From NCBI GenBank assembly GCA_024398835.1, contig JAKSIK010000004.1, positions 62,001 to 126,000 on the forward strand: a stretch of DNA of 64,000 nucleotides. Reading direction: 5' to 3'. The notes under the pieces are model-generated. The model saw only the letters and a program-made list of their open reading frames with translations, did not search any database and was not told the origin of the DNA. Of this stretch, positions 10,368 through 21,100 are shown in pieces (the stretch's first letter is position 1; every line of letters starts with the position of its first letter). Origin of the DNA: Fibrobacter sp. Lineage in GTDB: Bacteria > Fibrobacterota > Fibrobacteria > Fibrobacterales > Fibrobacteraceae. The position numbers and the translations under genes were made by a program.

Positions 10368-10399
10368 AGAGGTTTGTTTACATGAAATTAGACTAGAAT

Positions 10400-10415
10400 C
10401 GCCCGTATTCTGCGG
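10400..10415 (-). repeat. 16-base inverted repeat shared by the two divergent leaders (left half)
   Basis: CGCCCGTATTCTGCGG here is the exact reverse complement of CCGCAGAATACGGGCG at 10864-10879. Both lie just upstream of the prepilin motif, and in both the codons read PQNTG in the frame of the PilW-like gene. Confidence 0.8.
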
Positions 10416-10638
10416 TCTGTCGCTGTCAAATGTAAACGAGGGCCGACTGAACAGGGAGGTTCGGTCTGCCTGTCCTTGAACTTTGGATGCAATCTGGGCG
10501 TTTTTCATGTACATGTCTAAATCCACCAAAAACACGAAACGCCGAAACAGCGCCTCGCACCCCCTTAATATAACTTTATCTTTACAAAAGCGGTTGCTTT
10601 TATTTTGTTATCTGGTATGGAATTAGGGCGATTTTTGG

Positions 10639-10657
10639 ATATTCCAACTTGGAATAT
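10639..10657. promoter_or_regulatory. Perfect 19-base palindrome, candidate operator
   Basis: ATATTCCAA-C-TTGGAATAT is a perfect inverted repeat around one central base. It is flanked by direct repeats GGAATTAGGG at 10619-10628 and 10663-10672. Its placement between two divergent paralogous operons suggests a binding site for one dimeric regulator controlling both. No bound protein can be named. Confidence 0.6.
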
Positions 10658-10863
10658 AGGGCGGAATTAGGGTAGCGGGAGGGGATTGCCAATTGACGCA
10701 CACCGCTTCTGTTTACAAAAAGTTTACATACTACATTTTTGTTTCCGATTTATTAAAGAAAAAAGACGATTTTCTCACGAAAAAATACGGCTTTTGCGCA
10801 ACTCTATACAGGGCTTAGAAATACACATTTTCAACAATGGCGGGGGTTCTAGCCAACCCATAA

Positions 10864-10879
10864 CCGCAGAATACGGGCG
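10864..10879 (+). repeat. 16-base inverted repeat shared by the two divergent leaders (right half)
   Basis: Exact partner of 10400-10415. Here an in-frame TAA (10861-10863) directly precedes it, so unlike the left copy the frame is closed upstream. Confidence 0.8.
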
Positions 10880-10920
10880 TATGCGGCCATTTTCCCCGTT
10901 CCCGGCGGGGATTCACCCTC

Positions 10921-12186
10921 ATGGAGCTGATGGTCTACATAGCGATTATGGGCATCATCGTGATTGTGGCGGGCCAGGCCTTCAGCAACAGCACAAAATT
11001 CAGGGTGCGCAACCAGAGCATGATAGAGGCGAACGAAGTCGCCGGGAACATCGCCGCCCTGATTAAGGACGACGTGGCACAGATGGGCGCGAAGAGTGCG
11101 ATAGATCCCTCCAAAGGCACCGCCAATACAGATGGTTTCCTGCTTCAGCCTCTGGTGTATATGGATACTACGAATAAAGACTCGTCTTCATTTAACCTTA
11201 CCCGCAACGGTGTTTCGGACAGTCTTACGCTCCGTCGCATACAATATTCAGACACAGGGACTTTCGTTCGCATAGAAGAGGTCTCATGGTATTCGAGAAA
11301 CAACATTCTCTATCGTTCTTGCAAGACTATTGATGGAACAGCAGACTCCACAAATTGTCCCAAAGGCACCGCTGTCGCTGTTGAAATGGCAGATAGCGTG
11401 CATCAATTTAAGGTTATCCCCTCCAAACCTGGAATTCTTGAAAACGCTACAGTTCCTGGTGTCGCGGGTCGGATTTTCCCAGGTACATCAAATTTAGCGG
11501 ACAAATCTTTCCGTTTAATTCCTTATTACGGTGCAGATCATTATGCATACACGACTGTTTCCCCGGCAAGTGGAAGTTCTAGCGTTTCTTTGACCGGATT
11601 CAGCACAAATTTCAATGGTTCTGAAACAACTGTTCCAGATCCTGTTCGCCATATGGTCTTCGCTGGTTCAGCGGAAAGTACAGGCGATTGGAATACTTGC
11701 CAAAAACTTTCCTTCAAAAAAGATTCTGTATACGAGATTTCGTTTGAAATGCCTTTTGGTGAGGACGAGGCTCGCATGTTCCGGGCGGGCATAGACCATT
11801 TTGCTGTAGGTATTCGCACGGTGAACGGCAACCCTGCTATGGTGGCTGATGTGCCCGACTATTACTATTATCCTCCAGAAAATGAAAAAGGCATTGGAAT
11901 CCGGACTATGCGCTTCAGCACAAGGACGGAGAACCTTCAAGCTTGCGTGGCTTTTACTTTCGCGTTTTTCTCCCCAACAGTGAACATGGGACGCTTTTCC
12001 ATATCGGGCTTGCAGGTACGCTATCTTGGAGAAGAGAACTATGTGTTCGATGATGCCTACATTCCAGAAAGAAAAGACAAGAAGAATGTTCGTGCATTCA
12101 AGGTTGATTTTGTCGTCAAAAAGAACGGCGAGGCGGGGAACGCCTCTGTCGTGATTCCCGCTCCAAGTAACGGCGTGAGAGGGTAG
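10921..12186 (+). CDS. PilW-like minor pseudopilin, right copy, leader apparently frameshifted
   Basis: Paralogous to the gene at 8991-10367 throughout (VYIAIMGI, AFSNSTKFRVRNQSMIEANEVAGN, DDVAQMGAKS). The first in-frame ATG (10921) is the Met inside the conserved FTLMEL motif, so starting there would lose the G|F prepilin cleavage site. No ATG, GTG or TTG lies in frame between the TAA at 10861 and 10921. Removing one base from the TTTTCCCC run (10890-10897) joins the ATG at 10881 to the gene and yields MRPFPRSRRG|FTLMEL, a textbook short basic prepilin leader. So the true gene probably begins at 10881 with a one-base indel, either real or from sequencing. The stop overlaps the Shine-Dalgarno sequence of the giant gene 8 bases downstream. 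Confidence 0.75.
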   Translation: MELMVYIAIMGIIVIVAGQAFSNSTKFRVRNQSMIEANEVAGNIAALIKDDVAQMGAKSAIDPSKGTANTDGFLLQPLVYMDTTNKDSSSFNLTRNGVSDSLTLRRIQYSDTGTFVRIEEVSWYSRNNILYRSCKTIDGTADSTNCPKGTAVAVEMADSVHQFKVIPSKPGILENATVPGVAGRIFPGTSNLADKSFRLIPYYGADHYAYTTVSPASGSSSVSLTGFSTNFNGSETTVPDPVRHMVFAGSAESTGDWNTCQKLSFKKDSVYEISFEMPFGEDEARMFRAGIDHFAVGIRTVNGNPAMVADVPDYYYYPPENEKGIGIRTMRFSTRTENLQACVAFTFAFFSPTVNMGRFSISGLQVRYLGEENYVFDDAYIPERKDKKNVRAFKVDFVVKKNGEAGNASVVIPAPSNGVRG

Positions 12187-12194
12187 GAGAGCTT

Positions 12195-15100
12195 ATGACA
12201 AACAGGAAAAAGGGTGTTTCCTTAATAGCAGTGCTTTTGTTCATGCTGGTGGCAACCATTGCCGCCACTGCCACCTTCAAGTGGCTCAATTCGGAAGGTC
12301 GCTCTTCTGCGGATCGATTAATGCTTTCTGAGGCTAGGCAGTCCGCAGTGGCCGGTATTGAGACCGCTCGCTCCTGGATGACTTATCATGGCAACGAGAC
12401 GGGAGCCCTGGTTAAGCAGTATCTTGGTAATGGCAAAACTCCGATTCTGCTGGATAGCCTCCTTTCTCCAATGACCAATGGTCAACAAAAATTCAGTGTG
12501 ATGCTTGTTGGTGTTGACATTTCTAATCCGACATACAAACTAAAAATTGCTTCTACCGGTACTGCCCGCAATGGGACTACCTTTAGTGAAGAAGCCATTA
12601 TGAATGTGAATGGCCTTTATCGTGTGGCTATACCTACAACGCAGTCCACTTTGGATTTTAATTACGCTTTGTTCAGTAGCTCTGTCACATATAACGGAAC
12701 GGTTAAAATCGAATCTGCTGTTATTAATGGAAATTGGTATAAGAACCCCCCTATCACAACGGGTGATTTTGTTGTGACAGGAAATGCCGAACTTTCTGGT
12801 TCCTCATTGAATATTGGAGGTACAGCATGTATTGCCGGTAATCTCGATGCAAATAACGGTATTTCTTCGAATAATCTATATGTAAAGGGGAATGTTGTCG
12901 GCACAGCACTAAGTGTTTCAACAACGGGAAATGTGTATCTTGATGGAAAAATTACTGCAGGCAGTCAAGCCGTTTACTTCGGAGGAAACTTGACTCTTGC
13001 AGATACTGCTATAACAAATTTAGGAGCAAATAATTTTGATGTTGAAGGAAATTTGTGCATTGAAGATGAAGGAGCAATTCAGATAAATGGCACCGGTAGA
13101 GATTTCCATGTTAACGGAAATGTGTGGATTCCGACCCCACATTTGCCATTCTTGAGTGGAAGCGGACTTCTTTCTTCTGGTAATTATAGTCGAATTGTTC
13201 TTGGAGATACTGCTACAGACAAAATTTATGTTGAAGGAGCTCGCTCATCCAATGCCTATGCCGCTTTCCGGGATTCCAAGTGTTTTGTTGAAAGTTCAAG
13301 TTATAGAAAGAATTGCCCGTCCGGATTTAACCCAGAAGGAAATTTTGATGGCTGGTGCAATAATGGTGATTCTAGATGGGAATGTGGCGGCGTCTACGAC
13401 CAACATTTCTATTTCACTGAAAACACAATCGCTGCAGGAGAACACCAAGCTTGCGGTACGATGCAAAAAAATACAGTGTGGCAGAATACCGCGGCATACC
13501 AAAAAGGTACTAGTAGCGGTCATATGGGCGTATTCAGTGAAAATTGGAACTACTGGGGCAACGGCACCTATTGTCCTTACGACGACAATATTACTGCCGC
13601 AAACGATAAATACTACATCTACTATAATAGCCCTGATACGGTGGATGTAGAATTTAGAGAGTACGACAATACCTACTGGAAGCATTATGAAGGCCCTTAT
13701 GGTAAATCTGCGGATGGTAATTTTTATGTAGATAAAGAAAATTTTTCCAGCTACTTTAAGTATCCGACGAAAATTGGCGCTTATTATGTGGGCGGACAAG
13801 TCTTTTTTGACATGTGGGATACTTACGCACCTGATTATCGCTATGTGAATGGCAAACCGACAGGCTCCCCCTATTGCTACAATCCGGGTGGTTCGAGGAG
13901 CAATCCAATTTATCAGCCCAAATGCGCCATATCACAATGGTTTAAGGCGCTTGGGACAGTAAATGGAACTTTGCCGACGACAAAACCATTTGAGTGTGGA
14001 GAATCAGCAAAAGCTCATTGTGATAGCATTTGGGGACCTCCAAAAACAGGTTGTAATGGGGCTGCCTATAAGGTAGACGACCCCATTATCACGGCCTACT
14101 CCTCCTTTGTACTTAAAGCAAACAATTTGGAGTGCTCAAAAGACATTCACACATTGACCGACGCTAATGTGACTGCATTAAACACATGCTATAACAACAC
14201 GAAAAATAGTGCGGATTCAACAAAGCTTTATAATGGTTTCTTAGTGGTTGAAATGTATGGAGGCAAATCTGGAGGGCCTAAAAATGCTTTGACGGGTGAT
14301 TTTATTTTCATATACAAAACGAAAGCAGGCGATGGGAATCAATTTAAAATTGGCCCAAGCGAAGGAAACGTCTTTATGTACTTAGAACAGGGGTCGTCTT
14401 CGCTTCAGCCTGCTAATTGCAGTGGCTCTTTCAAGTACTTCATATACTCTTTGGAAGACATTGACGAAATTAACGGCTTTGACGAAACTTCATGCCAGCT
14501 CAAGGGGTCTGTTTATGCAACTGCTGAAAATTGTAAAAAGGTTCAAAATGCGTCTGGTAAGGGCTTGTTCCTTAAAACTGATAAAGGTTTAATCGACAAA
14601 CTAGGTCAAGCGGCAATTCTTTGCCCATCAGAATCGGGTTCATGCGGCACAGTGGCTCCTTCATCTTCGGAAGATCCTTCTGCGAGCATGACAACGACAA
14701 TCACATATAGCGGTGATGACACTGATTTCATTGCTACCGGCTCTCAACTTAGCATAACAATGGAATCTCAATACAAAAACGAAGAAACATACGAAGATGC
14801 TCAGGAAGTGGAGCCCTCCATCGTTGTCTTGCCCCGTATTATTTATTTGAATTCTGATGCTATTGGTAAGCTTTCTGACTATTACACGGTGATGCCTTTG
14901 AATGGCGCTGTGGCAAATGGCTCGGGGTCGGTTACTTGTCCAGAGGGAGCTCCTCCAACTTCCAGCCCGTTCGCTGCTAGCGATAGCCTTAATGGCGGTT
15001 TCTATTATTGTACTTATACTGAAAATGGACTTTCCTCTTCGTTCCACATCGTAGTTTCGGGTAAGATGTCAGAAACACCGTATGTGAATCTTGGAGGCGA

Positions 15101-18100
15101 TGAATCTGGTGAATTAAATGGCACCGTAGAAAATTTGAAGGAAGTAAAGCTCGTTGTATCAAAAGTTGCCGCAGCAAGTACAACGCCTATTACGGTAAAT
15201 ATCAGCGTGTCTAAAATACCGGCAACAGGATGGACATTAACTCCCACTAGCGATGCATCCCTAACGGTGTTGTCCGAATCCAGCGGAGCAATAGTATATT
15301 CTTATTCAACGCTGCCATCTACCTCTGAAGCAAAAGAAATATCGTTGTTTACTCTTAAAACGGAACCTGGCGCCCAAACAGGTACTGTAAGTTTCATGTT
15401 GCAAAATCCTAGCAACTGCATTATCTCTGCACCTATGTATACATCATTCTCCATTGTTGGATCTTCTACGGTGGAGCGTGCCGAGTTGAGTCAATACTGC
15501 ACAGATTTTCCTGACAACTGCACTGAAGCGGGGGGGGCTACATATGGGGCAGTAAAGGATCATGAGAATTGTGATGCTGTAGGTATTTGGATAACGGTTA
15601 GTGGTGATGCTTGCAGCGCTGAAGAGAACAATAAAAAATGGACTTGTGCAACCGGCATACCTTTATCTCTGGAAGCAATGTCATATGACCATGACTTGTG
15701 CGAAGCGTATATTCCAACAGCCAATAATAGTGTTACTTCAGCAAAGAACGATAGCGTATATACGCTCTATGGCTCTTTAAAGAAACGCATGTATAATCTG
15801 CACTTGTCTTTCTCGGGCTCAAACAATAGTGGGTCAGGCATAAAGGTAAGGTCTAAAACTAATGCGACATCCAGTTTTGAAGATGTGGAAACATGTACTA
15901 CATCAAGTGGCTGTGACTACTCCTTCTATGCAGGCCGTATTGTAGAGATTGAAGCAGTGTCTACAGCTGACGACAAATTCTCTTATTGGACATGCCTTGG
16001 TGGAAAATGCAGTTCCATAAATAGCACATCAACTACAGTTCAGTTGGTTATGACAAGCAACTATGATTACGAGGCAAAATACAACGAAATTGACCCGCAC
16101 TGCTTCTATACGGAATTCGATGATATTAAAGCATTCTGCTCTGGTGTCGACGAAACGGAGTGTATCGACAAATGCGACGGATCTACGCATTGTAATTCTG
16201 GTGGTGGCAAGTATGGCACAACTCCCAACTGGCTAATGGCTTATGCAAACCAAAGCGGCAATAGCTTTATTGCTCCTGAAAAGCTTGGTGGGTATATTTC
16301 CTACAACGGAAACGCCACTTCGGGCAATCAGACAATTCTCCTAAATCGTGTAATAGCCGGCAATAACGGCACAATGACCGCCCGCATTATGTCGGATCAG
16401 TTTAGCTCCACAAAGGCAGGTTCTTTTACAAACAGCGGATTTATCCTACGTTCCAATGTTGATGCTACATCTTATCTCGTCATGAACATCTATGGTAAAG
16501 ATGGCTACGGCACATACGCCCGTATTTGCTACGCAAGTGATCAGAGTGTAGACAATTCCAAATGCATTGAAAAGCAAGTCAGGTCAGGATCCAGTTCTTC
16601 GCCAGCCTTGTCCAACAACATGGAGCCAATCAATGTCACCATCAATCTCAATGCGAGCACGGTTGACGTTGCCCTAAATTTCATGCGTTCTTCACAGCAG
16701 GCAAGCGCCTCATTTGACCTTGCAGAAGATTGGGAATATGGAGATTTGAACGATCTAACCCATAGATATGTGGGTCTAATGCTCACAGACAAGGAATTTA
16801 AGGTCAGCGACATTGGCTGGCATGCTACGGATTTTCCCAACGAGGCATGCTTTGACTATCCTTCCATCTCCTGTTCCTTTGCCGCCAATTACCTTGGCGG
16901 AAAGGTCCCCTTGGATTCTGCGGTAATGCCCTGGGTTGGATTCTCCAGCTGGTATAGCAGCCACGATGATTGCATTTCTTCTGGAATAAAGTATTACTAC
17001 AATGGCTGCGATATGTCCAGCAGTCAGTTTGTTTCCCGCTCATCGAATCTTTCTAGCGCCTGTTCTGAACTTTATTCAGATGGTTGGTATCAAAACGACA
17101 CATTGCCAAACGAAGGCTTGGAATTGAGTGGCGATTATAAGTTTGAATGGACGGGTATGCACGGCATCGCAAGTTCCGATAATAAAGGTCATATTCGCAA
17201 TGCCTTTGTATCCGTGAGCTGTACAGACGCAAGTGTGACTTCTAACAGTGGATGTGGCGAATTCTTCGTGGGCCAGATGACGGAATGTTCCAAGAACGAG
17301 ATGATAGTGTCTTCTGAATATTCCGGTTCTACATCGCAGAGAACAGTGACATTGGATAACGCCATAAATCTTCGTGGTGCAACAATCAACATCGGCATCG
17401 AAAGCCTTGCTGATGGCGAAAACATCGAGGTTGTCTTGGAAGATTCCTATGGTATGCAATCTCCCGCACGCTTGGTGACAAAAACAAACCACGAGCTGGA
17501 TGCTAGCAGTTTTGAAGCGCTTTCCAGCTTCAATCTGGAAGCAGTCAAAAAGGTGCTGTTGACGGGTTCTGCTAGCTATACACTCAATGTGGTGAACAGT
17601 CGCTGCCCCAATGCGGTAAATATCGGTAATTGTCATGCTACTTATGGCGGCAGCCAGTGGACGATTACTTCTAACATCTCGCATGTTGATCATGCCTATA
17701 AATGTCGAGTAAAGCCCAATTCTATGGACATGGCTTCACCGGATTCCCTTGTAGAATGCACAGGCATGAGCTTTAATGTTAGGGATGATGATTTCTATGA
17801 AAGGTTGAACATAAGCTCGGCCGAAGAAATGAATTATAGCTTTACGGTAGAAGTATTTGATGAAGAGAACCCAGGCATAGGAGCGGTACCTGCCGATACA
17901 TGTATTGCGGTTTCAGACTCCTACAAGCATGCCACTGCCACTTGCAGCATCGAAAAAGACATGGTGCTCCAGGGCGATGGCGTTCCCAAACTGACCTATT
18001 CTATTAAGGATTGCCCCGATTACGGCTGTAAATATTCTGTGGAGTTGTACGGAAAAGCTACGAAAACCAATAGTCCTCCGAAAATTCCTCAGGATGGCGT

Positions 18101-21100
18101 GACTGGACAAGAATGGCAACCCGACGTGAATACATCTACTGATGAATTTGCCGTAGGCTCCTACACCTACGAGGTGAAGGCCTGGAACAAGGATTCTTCG
18201 AGAGTTATTGCGGAATGCGCTGAAGATGATGTAAAATTCAATGTCGAAGAAAAGAAGGACATTCAGGGTACTTGCTCCATTAGCGGTTCTTACATCACCG
18301 TCTCCATTGATGGTGCAAACTATGGAGAATCCTCGTCTGTTTCCCTAGCTATGGGTGATGTGTTGGGCAATATTCTCAACTTCTCAACGATTGCCGTCGG
18401 CGCATCTAAAGATACGACGATTGATTTGTCTAGCCGGACAGATTTGACGCCCGGTCAGGCTTATACATTCATGTTACACTTGCGTGATAGCGTTGTCACT
18501 TGCGGTAGCTATACCAAGCCTTATGAAATCGGTTTGACCTGCCCGGCGAACGTGACGGGCCAGAAGGCGGAAGAAGCCTTGACGGTAACCCCGACGGTAT
18601 CTGGCTGCGGCAGCGCTTGTAGTTGGTCGCTGACTGGCGGTAGTGTTTCCCTGAGCGGAACGGATTATAATGGCGGAGCTTTGACACCATTTACAAGTGA
18701 AGGCTCTGATGGAACCACAGTTTCCTATACCATCCAGTTGAGTCGTACGGGTGCCGCTAAAGATACCTCCTGTACCTTTACAGTGCAGTATAAGGAAAAC
18801 ACCAATATCACGGCAACCTGCGCCTGGGATAATGGAACCGGTACTTACTGGCCGGGCCAGAGCAATGTGAAGTTGAATGTCTCCAATATCCGGAATTTGC
18901 CCAGTGACCAGAAGTTTGAGCTGACTTGCGGTGACAGATCTACATCAAGTACCTGCCGTGTGGGCGGTAACTGCGACAACCTCCAATTCAAAGTTCCGAG
19001 CACTGTTGGCAACTATACCTGTATATTGCAGAATAGTTCCGGTGATGTGATGTGCCGCCCGGCTATGGAAATCAAGGCTCCGTTGAATTGCTCCGTGTCG
19101 TCGAACGCTGTTGGCTACGGTGAAACGTTCACATTCTCGGGTTCGACTGCTTCTGGCACGAACTGTTGGAACTGTAGGTGGTCTGATGGCTCTAGTTCGC
19201 ACAGCGTGGGAACCAGCTTCTCTCAGAACATAACATTCAATTATACGACAGAGAGAACGTATACATTCCAGTGTGATTGTAGTGAAATGGATTCTCCGCA
19301 GAAATGCACGCAGACGGTTGTTTCCCATCTTGACCCGCCTACGGTGACTTGCCCGACGACTCACTATACATCTGATCCGGGCCAGAACATTACATTCACT
19401 CCTGCAAGCTTGACAAAAAACTGCGGTATTGGTTGTAACTACACCCTCGTGAAGGATGGAAGCTCTACTCCAAAGGCCTCCAAGACGGACAATTCCTACA
19501 CCTCCGCCTCCGCCATCACCTTCACCGGAGATATGGCTGCCGGCTCTGTGAAGTACACCTTCGATGTGACCAACTCTGCCGGCCACCAGTCTTGCGACTT
19601 CTATGTGGATTACAACAAACCCACGATAGAAAATTGCCCCACATCCGCCATTGATGCAGACCCTGGATCAACAATCACTCTCCCATCAACCCTCACAGTG
19701 GGCAACTGCTCCAGCGGCAACTGCAAGTACTCTATTACAGGTGGAGGCAACACCATTGCAGGGCTCACCACATATTCCAGCTCCGGCACAATATCTTTCA
19801 CTGGAGAATCTGCAGTAGGCGAGAAATCCTATACACTCACAATCAGTAACGGAGGTCCAACCCCCGCGACCTGCAACTTTAAAGTGAACTATAAAGCAGT
19901 AAGTGTATCCGGCTGCTCTCCAGCCTCAAAAAGCGTAGAGCCGGGCGAGTCATTTGATGTGACACCCACCATTAGCCATTGTGGCGGCAATTGCTGGTAT
20001 TCCTTCGATGGTGGCTCCACTCACCACGACTACACCGGAGGCGACATACCCCTATCAACAGACGAGAATGGTTCAACCACGAATTACACGCTCACTTTTG
20101 GCAATAATGTCAGTGGAAATAAAGGATCTTGCGACGTTAGCGTGACATACCTGAAGCCCGAGGTGACCTGCCCGACGACTCCTACGATTTCCGTAGAACC
20201 GGGAGGAAGAGCTTCTTATGACCCAGGAGTATCTAACTGTACTCAGGGTTGTAAATTTACGCTCAGTAAGGCAGGCGCTACACTTCCCGAATCAATAACG
20301 AGTTATACTTACACTGGTGGAAATATATCCTTTGTGGCAGGAGGTAGTGCCGATCCTGACACATATTCATTGATTGTTACAAACAAAGCTGACCAAAGCG
20401 CAACGGAATGCAAATTTGATGTAGGTTATAAAGTGCCGACATTCACATGCCCCACGGTTTCCGGGAGTAAGGCTGTTGGCACAAACATAACCGTTAAACC
20501 GACGGATGTCCGAAATTGTACCAATGGATGCAAGTATTCTATTGAAGCGATAAACGGAACAGGTACTGGTAACACAGGCTTGGAGAGTTATAGTAGTGGT
20601 GCAGATTTAGGCCCTGTGACGGAAAGTTCTGCCGGAACAACCACATACGCATTGCATCTAAAGAATGATGCCGGATATGATGCGGAGAATTGTACTTTTG
20701 ATGTGACTTATGTAGTCGTAACATGTACTGAAATTACGGAAACAATTACTGGTGATAATTACCATCTCCGTATAGCCATGACGGATGGTTGCTATGAAGT
20801 GAATACAGGAAGAGCCTGCAAACATGTTCAAATACAAAATACTGGAAGTACTGGATCGGGTAACTTTACCATAAATGGAGTTACAGTAAATTGTGCTACA
20901 TATTTCGATAATGACATCCCGAAAAAGACGATAATCAAATTTGATGTCCCTGCATCGTGTGAAATAAAAACTGATCAAAGTATATATTTATCTGGTTGCG
21001 AAGACATTTCTCCACGTGTCAATAGTTGTAGTGTAGGAGCGACAATGCTGGCTGCGGATGAAACAACAACATTTAGTGCGACCCTGTCAAATGTTGATAG

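Larger units (their letters stand above)
10536..10880. promoter_or_regulatory. Divergent control region between the two pilin/adhesin pairs
   Basis: This AT-rich stretch separates the two outward-facing pairs. The left pair has a TATATT box on the minus strand (10572-10567) but no clear -35. For the right pair I find TTGACG (10693-10698) and TTTACA elements but no convincing -10 at the right distance. The region contains the 19-base palindrome listed separately. A reading frame starting at 10686 has no recognisable product and I do not call it. Confidence 0.5.

Noticed and set aside
10686-11066. 126-codon frame starting in the divergent control region
   Set aside because: Beyond 10921 it is out of frame with the PilW-like gene. 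Only its ATG at 10881 matters, as the probable leader start after a one-base correction.
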